From NCBI GenBank assembly GCA_016285615.1, contig JAEERB010000079.1, forward strand, positions 1 to 10,958: a stretch of 10,958 nucleotides of DNA, written 5' to 3'. The notes beneath the pieces are model-generated. The model was not told the DNA's origin. It ran no database searches and worked only from the letters and a program-made list of their open reading frames with translations. Shown here one piece after another: positions 1 to 6,905 of the stretch; position 1 is the stretch's first letter, and every line of letters starts with the position of its first letter. Source of the DNA: Bacteroidales bacterium (GTDB taxonomy: Bacteria > Bacteroidota > Bacteroidia > Bacteroidales > WCHB1-69). The position numbers were made by a program, and so were the translations under genes.

Positions 1-114
1 TTAGCGCAACTGCTGAAGAAAATTAGGAGAACTAAAAGGGTTGTCGTTAATCTTAAAAAAGTTTTCATGAAATGTTGATATAAAGGATTTAACATTTTTC
101 AGCATAATCGGTGA

Positions 115-122
115 CAAAGATA
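115..122 (-). promoter_or_regulatory. Leftward Bacteroidota -7 box
   Basis: On the minus strand this reads TATCTTTG, an exact match to the Bacteroidota TAnnTTTG -7 element. No TTG lies at the usual 19-21 base distance; the nearest is 13 bases upstream, so the -33 element is weak or absent. It would start a transcript near position 108 that leaves the window on the left, so its target gene is probably outside the window. It is divergent from the promoter of the FISUMP gene on the right. Confidence 0.35.
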
Positions 123-149
123 GTAAAAATATGGGCAAGATATAATATG

Positions 150-179
150 TTGAACAGTGTTATTTTATTGTTATATTTG
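150..179 (+). promoter_or_regulatory. Promoter of the secreted FISUMP gene
   Basis: A -33 TTG (150-152) and a -7 TATATTTG (172-179) are separated by 19 bases, the canonical Bacteroidota spacing. Transcription would begin near 186 and give a leader of about 55 bases before the ATG at 241. This placement argues against the upstream in-frame GTG at 157, because that codon lies between the two promoter elements. Confidence 0.65.
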
Positions 180-240
180 CATTTCTGATAACAGATTAAC
201 AAAATCACTAACAGTTTATTATAACCCATTTCCAATTATT

Positions 241-1593
241 ATGAAAAAGATTATATGCTTTATTACAATAGCCCTGATGGGCGTTGTGGCCTTTGCACAG
301 ACTGTCACTCTTACCTTTACGGCGCGGGATGCCGCCAATCAGTATGTGCAGCTGAACCGTGTGTCTGTCACCAACCTGACGAAAGACTGGCAGGAGACCC
401 TTACGTGGCCCGATACTGTTCTAACGATGCAGAACGACGCGGGCATTGACGAATCCTTTGTCAATGGCGGTTTTGGAATATCCCAGAATAACCCGAACCC
501 ATTTTCTGGCAGCACCGATGTGAATCTAACGGTGGCAGAAGCGGGTGCGGTAACACTGGAAATCGCGGATGTTTTAGGGCGTATCGTAGAAACGCACTGT
601 GTGTATCCAGGAATCGGCACCCACCAATTCCGCGTTTCTTTGTCTGCCACCGGCACCTACGTTTTTACCGCCCGCCAAAACGGTAAAATGTCGTCCATCA
701 AAATGGTGTGCAATGGTGTGGGGAACGGCAATCGGATTGAATATATCGGTGCCGCCGCTGTAACGCCTAAATCCCATATCCGTCACGCCACTACTAACCC
801 GTTCACTTTCGGCGACCAGATGGAATACGTCGGTTTTGCCACCATCAACGGCACAGAGGAGGAGAGTCATCACATCAAGCAGGCGCAGAATGCCTCGCAG
901 ACGTTTGTGTTGCCGTTCTCATCGCCTTGCTCAGGCACACTCACTGTCACCGACATTGATGGCAATGTGTATAACACGGTGATGATTGGCACGCAGTGCT
1001 GGATGAAGGAGAACCTGCGCACTACGCATTATGCCGACAGCACCCCTATCCCTGTGGGTGAGTCATATACTTTCACAGAACCGTATCGTTACGCACCAAA
1101 TAATGATTCGGTCAACGTTGCCGCTTACGGTTATTTGTACAATTGGACAGCGGTGATGAATGGTGCAGAGTCCTCGAGAACCAACCCCTCAGGCGTGCAG
1201 GGCATTTGCCCTATGGGTTGGCATGTGCCGAGCGATGCGGAATGGACACAACTTGCTGATTATGTGAGCAGTCGAAGCGAGTATGCTTGCGGTGGCGACA
1301 ACAGTAGCATTGCCAAAGCACTGGCCGCAACTGCGGGTTGGAATGAGTTTAATCGCGAATGTAGGGTGGGCAACGATCAGAGTTCCAACAATGCCACTGG
1401 CTTCAGTGCTTTGCCTGCGGGTATTTATAATGGTGACTACATCGCTTTTTCCGAATCCGCTTACTTTTGGAGTGCTACCGCATATGACTTAAACACCGTT
1501 TTCTGCCGCGACCTCGCCTATACAACATACCTCTTTCTCCACAATGACCAATATAAGGGCCGAGGCTTCTCTGTCCGTTGTCTCCGCGATTAA
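241..1593 (+). CDS. Secreted FISUMP-domain protein with internal sorting-tail-like module
   Basis: This 450-residue protein begins with a signal peptide of about 20 residues (MKKI, hydrophobic core, then AFAQ), so it is probably exported. Residues 21-75 resemble the N-terminal part of Bacteroidales FISUMP proteins, with a WPDTVL motif. Residues about 80-158 resemble a type IX secretion C-terminal sorting domain: NPNPF at 84-88, followed by beta-rich sequence including DVLGR, but here the module is internal rather than terminal. The FISUMP domain runs from about 230 to the end, with a DIDGN motif, CWMKENLR near 253, GYLYNW, GWHVPSDAEW near 327, FWSAT near 409 and the terminal SVRC signature. 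The molecular function of FISUMP is not established; it resembles C-type-lectin-like extracellular folds. The ATG at 241 is chosen because it gives the signal peptide and lies downstream of the promoter. No convincing terminator follows the gene. The family call is firm; the role is unknown. Confidence 0.85.
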   Translation: MKKIICFITIALMGVVAFAQTVTLTFTARDAANQYVQLNRVSVTNLTKDWQETLTWPDTVLTMQNDAGIDESFVNGGFGISQNNPNPFSGSTDVNLTVAEAGAVTLEIADVLGRIVETHCVYPGIGTHQFRVSLSATGTYVFTARQNGKMSSIKMVCNGVGNGNRIEYIGAAAVTPKSHIRHATTNPFTFGDQMEYVGFATINGTEEESHHIKQAQNASQTFVLPFSSPCSGTLTVTDIDGNVYNTVMIGTQCWMKENLRTTHYADSTPIPVGESYTFTEPYRYAPNNDSVNVAAYGYLYNWTAVMNGAESSRTNPSGVQGICPMGWHVPSDAEWTQLADYVSSRSEYACGGDNSSIAKALAATAGWNEFNRECRVGNDQSSNNATGFSALPAGIYNGDYIAFSESAYFWSATAYDLNTVFCRDLAYTTYLFLHNDQYKGRGFSVRCLRD

Positions 1594-1710
1594 TCTGAAA
1601 ATCGAAAAATGAATCCGTGACACGCAATTTTGCAGAAAGAGGTATAATACCTTCTATTTCAATATTTTCAGAAAAAAAGATGATAAATGGCGCAGGTATC
1701 AAAAAAAAAT

Positions 1711-1729
1711 GTATTTTTGCACCCCTAAA
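1711..1729 (+). promoter_or_regulatory. Promoter/initiation region of infC-rpmI-rplT
   Basis: TATTTTTG (1712-1719) matches the TAnnTTTG -7 box, and transcription would begin near 1726. No TTG sits at the -33 position. The 19-base stretch is identical at 18 positions to the sequence in front of rpsA (minus strand, 8882-8900). The match extends past the -7 box into CACCCCTAAA, the presumed initiation region. This points to common control of ribosomal genes, which is inference. Confidence 0.6.
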
Positions 1730-1764
1730 ATTTTCAAAATAAATAGAATACAAACTTAAAGTAG

Positions 1765-1771
1765 AAAGGAG
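1765..1771 (+). promoter_or_regulatory. infC ribosome binding site that fixes an ATC start
   Basis: AAAGGAG is one of the two strongest Shine-Dalgarno sequences in the window; the other precedes rplT. It lies 8 bases before the in-frame ATC at 1780, which is ideal spacing. The only other candidate nearby, ATA at 1774, is only 2 bases away. No ATG, GTG or TTG follows in frame until the TTG at 1840, which is 68 bases downstream of the site and too far to be served by it. Confidence 0.7.
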
Positions 1772-1779
1772 TCATAAGT

Positions 1780-2337
1780 ATCGCAACACCAGTTACCAAA
1801 TCCGGTTTCCATCGTGGAGGTCCTCAGAAGAAAGAGGCTTTGCACAAGATTAACGAGAAGATCACTTCGCCCACCGTACGTGTTGTAGGTGAAGGAATTG
1901 AGTCAAAGATAGTTTCATTGAAAGAAGCTATGGAGATTGCCAACCAGTTAGAGTTGGATTTAGTGGAGATTTCTCCTCAGGCCACTCCTCCGGTATGCCG
2001 TGTGATGAATTACCAGAAGTTTCTCTATGACCAGAAGAAGAAGCAGAAGGAGATCAAGTCAAAATCGGCAAAGGTGGTGATTAAGGAAATCCGCCTCGGA
2101 CCCCAAACTGATGATCATGATTTCGAGTTCAAGACCAATCATGCCATCAAGTTTTTGAAAGATGGATGCAAAGTGAAGGTGGATGTCTATTTCAAAGGAC
2201 GTTCCATTGTTTACAAGGACCAAGGCGAGTTGATACTGCTCAAGTTTGCGCAAGCGGTGGAAGAGTACGGAAAGCCCGAGCAGTTGCCCAAGTTGGAAGG
2301 TAAGAGAATGATTATGATACTGAATCCCAAGAAATAA
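1780..2337 (+). CDS. infC: Translation initiation factor IF-3, ATC start
   Basis: IF3 binds the 30S subunit, prevents premature joining of the 50S subunit and checks start-codon/initiator-tRNA pairing. Read from the ATC at 1780 the product is 185 residues. It has a basic N-terminal stretch (residues 1-20, including TPVTKSGF and GGPQKK), the IF3-N domain from about residue 21 (HKINEKI, LDLVEISP, PPVCRVMNYQKF), a lysine-rich linker helix, and the IF3-C domain (EIRLGPQTDDHD, VDVYFKGRS, LEGKRM). ATC is chosen because it sits 8 bases behind AAAGGAG and the reading frame is open and basic from there; the first conventional codon is a TTG at 1840, just inside the conserved domain. E. coli infC uses AUU, and IF3's discrimination against such codons gives autoregulation. 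The same logic is likely here, by inference. It is the first gene of an operon with rpmI (48 bases later) and rplT. Confidence 0.93.
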   Translation: MATPVTKSGFHRGGPQKKEALHKINEKITSPTVRVVGEGIESKIVSLKEAMEIANQLELDLVEISPQATPPVCRVMNYQKFLYDQKKKQKEIKSKSAKVVIKEIRLGPQTDDHDFEFKTNHAIKFLKDGCKVKVDVYFKGRSIVYKDQGELILLKFAQAVEEYGKPEQLPKLEGKRMIMILNPKK

Positions 2338-2385
2338 GAAAATTGCATTAAACCCAAAATATTCACCTTAAAAAATTACTTGGAA

Positions 2386-2583
2386 ATGCCAAAAACAAAA
2401 ACCAAATCCGCTGCCAAGAAAAGATTTACCTTGACAGGTACCGGAAAAGTCAAAAGACACCATGCCTACATGAGTCACATCTTAACCAAGAAGACAAAGA
2501 AGAGAAAACGTAACCTCGGTTACGGAGTCGTTGCCGACAAGGTTAATGAAGGAACTATCAAAGAAATGTTAGGCTGCAAATAA
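2386..2583 (+). CDS. rpmI: 50S ribosomal protein L35
   Basis: This is a 65-residue, very basic protein starting [14 protein letters not shown], the L35 signature, with the [21 protein letters not shown] block typical of the family. L35 is a small structural protein of the large subunit. The ATG at 2386 is chosen over an in-frame TTG two codons upstream because L35 proteins begin with MPK. The ribosome binding site is weak (only GGA just before the start), so translation may depend partly on the AT-rich leader or on coupling to infC. It lies between infC and rplT in the conserved order infC-rpmI-rplT. Confidence 0.97.
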   Translation: MPKTKTKSAAKKRFTLTGTGKVKRHHAYMSHILTKKTKKRKRNLGYGVVADKVNEGTIKEMLGCK

Positions 2584-2604
2584 AACGAATTATTAACTTT
2601 ACCA

Positions 2605-2640
2605 TCAGCACATCAAGAGTTTATCAGTTTAAACCGCTGA
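2605..2640 (+). promoter_or_regulatory. Possible nested stem in the rpmI-rplT spacer
   Basis: Two nested inverted repeats are visible: an outer TCAGC/GCTGA pair (2605-2609 with 2636-2640) enclosing GTTTA/TAAAC around a 6-base loop. The structure ends about 10 bases before the rplT ribosome binding site. L20 is a known autoregulator of this operon in other bacteria through mRNA structures that mimic its rRNA site. Whether this stem plays that role is not shown; five-base stems in AT-rich sequence arise easily by chance. Confidence 0.2.
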
Positions 2641-2661
2641 CGTAAAAAGAAAGGAGAACTT

Positions 2662-3006
2662 ATGCCAAGATCAGTTAATCATGTTGCTTCAAGAGCAAGA
2701 AGAAAAAAGATTTTGAATCGGACCAAAGGTTATTTCGGAAAGAGAAAAAATGTTTGGACCGTAGCTAAGAATACATGGGAAAAAGGTCAACAGTACGCTT
2801 ATCGCGACAGAAAAGCCAAAAAACGTGTATTCAGAAGTTTATGGATCACCCGTATCAATGCGGGAGTACGCGAATATGGCATGTCCTATTCTGCCTTCAT
2901 GGGCAAAATAGCAAAGAAGGGTGTTGCTTTGAACCGCAAAGCCCTCGCCGACCTCGCTATGAATAATCCTCAGGCATTCAAAGCGATCGTTGATTTGGTT
3001 AAGTAA
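2662..3006 (+). CDS. rplT: 50S ribosomal protein L20
   Basis: This 114-residue basic protein matches L20 over its full length: [18 protein letters not shown] at the start, then [11 protein letters not shown], the [10 protein letters not shown] helix, LWITRINAG and [10 protein letters not shown]20 binds 23S rRNA early in large-subunit assembly and represses its own operon in several bacteria. It has a strong ribosome binding site, AAAGGAG at 2650-2656, 5 bases before the ATG. It is the last gene of infC-rpmI-rplT and is followed by a clear intrinsic terminator at 3055. Confidence 0.98.
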   Translation: MPRSVNHVASRARRKKILNRTKGYFGKRKNVWTVAKNTWEKGQQYAYRDRKAKKRVFRSLWITRINAGVREYGMSYSAFMGKIAKKGVALNRKALADLAMNNPQAFKAIVDLVK

Positions 3007-3054
3007 CATTAACCGCAACTCACAAAGAAAAAATAACGGGTTTATGCAATATTT

Positions 3055-3087
3055 AAGAGAGCCTTCTTTCGAAGGCTCTCTTCTTTT
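3055..3087 (+). terminator. Intrinsic terminator of infC-rpmI-rplT
   Basis: There is a perfect 12-base-pair stem: AAGAGAGCCTTC at 3055-3066 pairs with 3071-3082 around a TTTC loop, and is followed by the T-rich run CTTTT. It lies 48 bases after the rplT stop codon. On the opposite strand no T run follows the stem, so it appears to work in the plus direction only. Confidence 0.85.
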
Positions 3088-3090
3088 GTG

Positions 3091-3127
3091 CAACCCTGGC
3101 CTTCGGCCACCCCTTCAAAGAAGGGGA
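3091..3127. repeat. REP-like double-hairpin intergenic element
   Basis: Two small perfect hairpins lie one base apart or less: TGGCC/GGCCA around TTC (3097-3109), then CCCCTTC/GAAGGGG around AAA (3110-3126). Paired GC-rich hairpins of this kind occur as dispersed intergenic palindromes in many Bacteroidota. Only one copy is present in this window, so dispersal is inferred from its form, not observed. It lies between the converging ends of rplT and dusB and could also slow transcription running out of dusB. Confidence 0.5.
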
Positions 3128-3151
3128 AACTGTTGTGGCGATGGTGGACGG

Positions 3152-4135
3152 TTATGTGTAATACGGATGGTCCTTTAAGATGGCTTCGCACTCGGCGATG
3201 GTGAGGGCATCCATCAGGCGTATTCGGTTGGGCTTGAAGTTGGTGATGCCTTTGAAATAGGCGGCGTAGTGGCGGCGCATTTCGAACACAGCTTTCTTTT
3301 CGCCTTTCCAGTCGGCGGCGGTGCGGAGATGCAGCATAGCCATTTCCACACGCTCGTTGTAGGTGGGTGGGGTGAACTCGCGATGATAGTAGAAGTCCTT
3401 GATTTCCTTGAAGATCCAAGGGTTGCCAATGGCGGCACGGCCAATCATGATGGCATCTACGCCGTAGCGATCCTTGTATTCCAACGCCTTGGCTGCCGAG
3501 TTGATGTCGCCATTGCCGATGACGGGAATGGTCATGCGAGGGTTGTTTTTCACCTCCCCGATGAGCGTCCAGTCGGCGGTGCCTCTGTATAGCTGCGAGC
3601 GTGTGCGTCCGTGGATTGCAATAGCTTGTATGCCAATATCTTGCAATTGCTCGGCAGCGCTTACGATGTTCTTGTTCAGCTCGTCCCAGCCCAGTCGTGT
3701 CTTGACAGTGACGGGCAGTTTGACGCTGTTGACCACGGCGCTAGTGAGTCGCACCATTTTGGGTATATCCTTGAGGATGGCTGAGCCGGCGCCTTTGTTG
3801 ACCACCTTCTTCACGGGGCAGCCCCAGTTGATGTCGATAAAGTCGGGGTGGGCAGCCTCGGCCACTTCGGCCGCTTCGCGCAAAGCCTCTTCGGTGTGGC
3901 CGAAGATCTGGATGCCAAAGGGGCGCTCCGTCTCGTCGAAGGTGAGTTTGCGCAAACTCACGTCCACATTGCGGATGAGGGCGTCGGAAGAGATGAATTC
4001 CGAAATCATGATGTCGGCACCCAAGTTCTTGCAGATGCGACGAAAAGGCGGGTCGGTCACCTCTTCCATCGGGGCAAGATACAACGGGAAGTCGTATTGC
4101 GATAAGAGTTTGGCAATGGCATTGTTGTCGTTCAT
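3152..4135 (-). CDS. dusB: tRNA-dihydrouridine synthase (DusB-type)
   Basis: This is a 327-residue FMN-dependent TIM-barrel enzyme that reduces specific uridines of tRNA to dihydrouridine using NADPH. Visible family features are APMEEVTDPPFRRICKNLGA near the N terminus, the catalytic-cysteine motif NWGCPVKK, KGAGSAIL, VKTRLGWDE, AIHGRTRSQLYRG, the phosphate-binding GNGDI, and MIGRAAIGNPWIF. The ATG at 4135 is chosen because it gives the usual Dus length and lies 23 bases downstream of a -7 box (4159-4166). The open frame continues much further, but those codons run through the promoters and antisense to mutS. It is divergent from mutS. The assignment to DusB rather than another bacterial Dus subgroup follows the usual naming in this phylum and is a little less certain than the family. 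Confidence 0.93.
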   Translation of the reverse strand: MNDNNAIAKLLSQYDFPLYLAPMEEVTDPPFRRICKNLGADIMISEFISSDALIRNVDVSLRKLTFDETERPFGIQIFGHTEEALREAAEVAEAAHPDFIDINWGCPVKKVVNKGAGSAILKDIPKMVRLTSAVVNSVKLPVTVKTRLGWDELNKNIVSAAEQLQDIGIQAIAIHGRTRSQLYRGTADWTLIGEVKNNPRMTIPVIGNGDINSAAKALEYKDRYGVDAIMIGRAAIGNPWIFKEIKDFYYHREFTPPTYNERVEMAMLHLRTAADWKGEKKAVFEMRRHYAAYFKGITNFKPNRIRLMDALTIAECEAILKDHPYYT

Positions 4136-4158
4136 CTTCAGCGGGAAAAATGATGTTG

Positions 4159-4166
4159 CAAAGGTA
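4159..4166 (-). promoter_or_regulatory. dusB promoter -7 box
   Basis: The minus strand reads TACCTTTG, matching TAnnTTTG. Transcription would begin around 4152, leaving a leader of about 17 bases before the ATG at 4135. No TTG is present at the -33 distance, so this promoter is less canonical than the mutS one facing the other way. Confidence 0.5.
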
Positions 4167-4187
4167 AAACATTTCATCCTTTTTTTC

Positions 4188-4218
4188 TTGAGTGGTCCGC
4201 TATTTTTTACTATTTTTG
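4188..4218 (+). promoter_or_regulatory. mutS promoter
   Basis: TTG (4188-4190) and TATTTTTG (4211-4218) are 20 bases apart, a canonical Bacteroidota arrangement. Transcription would begin near 4225, giving a leader of roughly 16 bases before the mutS ATG at 4241. The promoter lies back to back with the dusB -7 box within a 105-base spacer. Confidence 0.65.
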
Positions 4219-4240
4219 CGATGCAAAATGAGAATGTGAT

Positions 4241-6856
4241 ATGGCGAAATCCGCGGAAACACCCTTGATGAAACAGTATTACCAGTTTAAGGCTCAGCAT
4301 CCTGACGCCATCTTGCTGTTTCGTGTGGGCGACTTCTACGAGACCTACGGCGAAGATGCCGTCAAGGCTTCGCAAGTGTTGGGTATTGTGCTCACCAAGC
4401 GTTCCAATGGTGCTGCCGCGTCTGTCGATATGGCGGGTTTTCCCTTCCATGCGCTCGACAACTACTTGCACAAGTTGGTGCGTGCTGGCTTCAGAGTGGC
4501 CATTTGCGAGCAACTGGAAGATCCGAAGATGACCAAGACTTTGGTGAAACGCGGTGTGGTAGAGATGGTTACGCCTGGTGTGTCGGTCAACGACAAGGTG
4601 TTGGAGCAGAACGAGAACAACTTCCTCGGAGCCATTCACTACAGCGAAAAGATAAGCGGCATCGCCTTTTTGGATATCTCAACGGGCGAGTTTTACATTG
4701 CCGAAGGCAATAAGGAGTACATCGACAAGCTGTTGCAGAATTTCAAGCCTGCCGAGATGGTGATCCAGAAAACGCTGATGACACCCTTCAAAGAGCAGTT
4801 TGGCGACAATATGCTGCTGACACCGTTTGAGGATTGGGTGTTTACCTACGATTATGCCCACGACTTGCTCATCAAGCATTTCCAGACCACCTCTCTGAAA
4901 GGTTTCGGTGTGGAGAACCTGCACGATGGCATCATTGCTGCGGGTGCAGCGCTTCATTATCTGCAAGAAACACAGCATAATAGATTACAACATATCAACA
5001 AGATAAACCGTATTGAGGAAGAGTTGTATGTTTGGCTCGACCGCTTCACGGTGCGCAATTTGGAGTTGGTACATTCGCCCAACGAGAATGCGGTCACGCT
5101 GTTACAGGTGCTCGATAAGACTTTGACACCCATGGGTTCGCGTATGTTGCGCAAATGGATGGTGCTTCCGCTGAAAGCCAAGGCCATGATTGAGGAGAGA
5201 TTAGCGGTGGTGAAATATCTGATGGATCACGATTCGATAGCCGAGCAGTTGGCAGCGGTCATCAAGAATATCGGCGATTTGGAGCGTATGGTATCCAAAA
5301 TTGCCGTAGGTCGTATCAACCCGCGCGAGATGTTGCAGTTGGCCAGGGCATTACGTGCTGTTGAAAGCATTAAAGCCATTTGTGATAAAGCCCAAAATTC
5401 GCCGTTGACCAAGATTGCCGAGCAACTGAATCCGTGTGTTACTTTGTATCAACGCATTGAAAAAGAGGTCAATGAGGATGCGCCAGTACTGGTCAACAAG
5501 GGGCGTGTGTTCAACAGAGGTGTGGATGCCGAACTGGATGAATTGCTCTCGCTGGCCACCGACAGCAAGCAGATTTTGGCTGATATCCAGCAACGTGAGT
5601 CGCAGAAGACGGGCATATCTTCCTTAAAGATAGGCTTTAACAATGTGTTTGGCTATTATCTGGAAGTGACCAACACCCATAAGGATAAGGTACCGCCAGA
5701 GTGGATTCGTAAGCAGACACTGACCAATGCGGAGCGATACATCACGGAGGAACTCAAGGATTTGGAAACCAAGATTTTGGGAGCCGAAGACCGCATTTTA
5801 GAGATTGAGGCGCGTCTGTTCAACGAACTGGTAATGAATGCAATGGATTATTTGTCCATCATCCAGACCAATGCGCGTGTAGTAGCCCGCTTGGATGTAT
5901 TGCTCTGTTTTACAGTTGTTTCCATTGAAAATAATTATACTCGTCCGCGCATCAACGAGGGTACGGAAATACGCATCAAGAATGGTCGCCATCCTGTTAT
6001 CGAGAAGCAGTTGCCGATAGGTGAGCCTTATATTGCCAATGACATCTTTTTGGACAATAACCATCAGCAAATCATGATGATAACAGGTCCTAATATGTCG
6101 GGTAAGTCGGCTTTACTGCGACAAACTGCCCTTATTGTGCTGATGGCGCAGATGGGTTGCTTTGTGCCGGCAGAGTCGGCCGAGATAGGCATTGTAGATA
6201 AGGTCTTTACGCGTGTGGGTGCCTCCGACAATATCAGCACGGGCGAATCGACCTTCATGGTGGAGATGAATGAAACCGCCAGCATTTTGAATAACATTTC
6301 CGACAGGAGTTTGATTTTGCTCGATGAAATAGGCAGAGGTACAAGCACTTACGATGGTGTTTCCATCGCATGGGCTATTTCAGAGTTTTTGCACGAGCAT
6401 AAGAAATACAGGGCTAAGGTGTTGTTTGCCACCCATTATCATGAGTTGAACGACATGGCTTCGCAGTTCCCGCGCATCAAGAATTACCATGTTTCTGTGA
6501 AGGAAATCAACAATAAGATATTCTTTTTGAGAAAATTAGAGCCGGGAGGCAGCGAGCATAGTTTTGGTATCCATGTGGCCCGCATGGCAGGAATGCCGCC
6601 GCAGGTGTTGCGTCGTGCTGATGAGATTTTGCACCAGTTGGAAGAGAGCCACGGTACGGGCGACAAGAACAAGCCGCGCATTGAGAAGAAGCAGGCGCCT
6701 GGTTATCAGCTCAGCTTTATCCAGTTGGATGACCCCTTGTTGCTGGATGTGAAGGAACAGATTGTGGGGTTGGACATCAATTCGCTTACGCCAGTGGAGG
6801 CGCTGATGAAGTTGAACGACATCCAAAACTTGCTGACGGAGAAGAAGAAAAAATAA
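4241..6856 (+). CDS. mutS: DNA mismatch repair protein MutS
   Basis: This 871-residue protein has the full length of bacterial MutS, the dimer that recognises mismatches and small loops and recruits MutL. The mismatch-reading Phe-x-Glu is present as GDFYE (F32 and E34), which distinguishes it from MutS2-type proteins. The connector, lever and clamp regions follow. The ATPase core has the Walker A motif TGPNMSGKS (615-623), the ST-rich region GESTFMVEM, Walker [13 protein letters not shown] (D695, E696) and the ATHYHEL switch (730-736). Near the C terminus, QLSFIQL resembles a beta-clamp-binding peptide (inference), and the protein ends in a lysine tail. No truncation or key-residue loss is visible. 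It stands alone with its own promoter and ends in the bidirectional terminator it shares with rpsA. Confidence 0.98.
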   Translation: MAKSAETPLMKQYYQFKAQHPDAILLFRVGDFYETYGEDAVKASQVLGIVLTKRSNGAAASVDMAGFPFHALDNYLHKLVRAGFRVAICEQLEDPKMTKTLVKRGVVEMVTPGVSVNDKVLEQNENNFLGAIHYSEKISGIAFLDISTGEFYIAEGNKEYIDKLLQNFKPAEMVIQKTLMTPFKEQFGDNMLLTPFEDWVFTYDYAHDLLIKHFQTTSLKGFGVENLHDGIIAAGAALHYLQETQHNRLQHINKINRIEEELYVWLDRFTVRNLELVHSPNENAVTLLQVLDKTLTPMGSRMLRKWMVLPLKAKAMIEERLAVVKYLMDHDSIAEQLAAVIKNIGDLERMVSKIAVGRINPREMLQLARALRAVESIKAICDKAQNSPLTKIAEQLNPCVTLYQRIEKEVNEDAPVLVNKGRVFNRGVDAELDELLSLATDSKQILADIQQRESQKTGISSLKIGFNNVFGYYLEVTNTHKDKVPPEWIRKQTLTNAERYITEELKDLETKILGAEDRILEIEARLFNELVMNAMDYLSIIQTNARVVARLDVLLCFTVVSIENNYTRPRINEGTEIRIKNGRHPVIEKQLPIGEPYIANDIFLDNNHQQIMMITGPNMSGKSALLRQTALIVLMAQMGCFVPAESAEIGIVDKVFTRVGASDNISTGESTFMVEMNETASILNNISDRSLILLDEIGRGTSTYDGVSIAWAISEFLHEHKKYRAKVLFATHYHELNDMASQFPRIKNYHVSVKEINNKIFFLRKLEPGGSEHSFGIHVARMAGMPPQVLRRADEILHQLEESHGTGDKNKPRIEKKQAPGYQLSFIQLDDPLLLDVKEQIVGLDINSLTPVEALMKLNDIQNLLTEKKKK

Positions 6857-6885
6857 AAAAAGCCGACCCATCGGGTCGGCTTTTT
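6855..6885. terminator. Bidirectional terminator between mutS and rpsA
   Basis: GCCGACCC (6862-6869) pairs perfectly with GGGTCGGC (6873-6880) around a 3-base loop. It is flanked by an A run on the left and TTTTT on the right, so it reads as an intrinsic terminator in both directions. It overlaps the mutS stop codon and sits about 20 bases beyond the rpsA stop codon, serving two convergent genes. Confidence 0.9.
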
Positions 6886-6905
6886 CGTTATCCGAAGATT
6901 AGAGA

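Noticed and set aside
157..240. GTG start at 157 extending the FISUMP protein by 28 residues
   Set aside because: The codon lies between the -33 and -7 elements of the gene's own promoter, and the extension would bury a good signal peptide that begins at the ATG at 241.
1594..1672. Inverted repeat TCTGAAAAT/ATTTTCAGA after the FISUMP gene as a terminator
   Set aside because: The arms are about 60 bases apart and are followed by an A run, not a T run, in the gene's direction.
1475..1753. Minus-strand frame of 92 codons across the end of the FISUMP gene
   Set aside because: It is mostly antisense to the FISUMP gene, resembles no family I know, and has no promoter or ribosome binding site.
1840..1842. 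TTG as the infC start
   Set aside because: It is just inside the conserved domain and 68 bases from the strong ribosome binding site, whereas ATC at 1780 is correctly spaced.
3474..4268. Plus-strand 264-codon frame opposite dusB
   Set aside because: It is antisense to a well-conserved enzyme gene and has no recognisable protein features; it looks like a shadow frame.
4136..4639. N-terminal extension of dusB by 168 codons
   Set aside because: It would run through both divergent promoters and antisense to the mutS start; Dus proteins begin close to the APMEEVTD motif.
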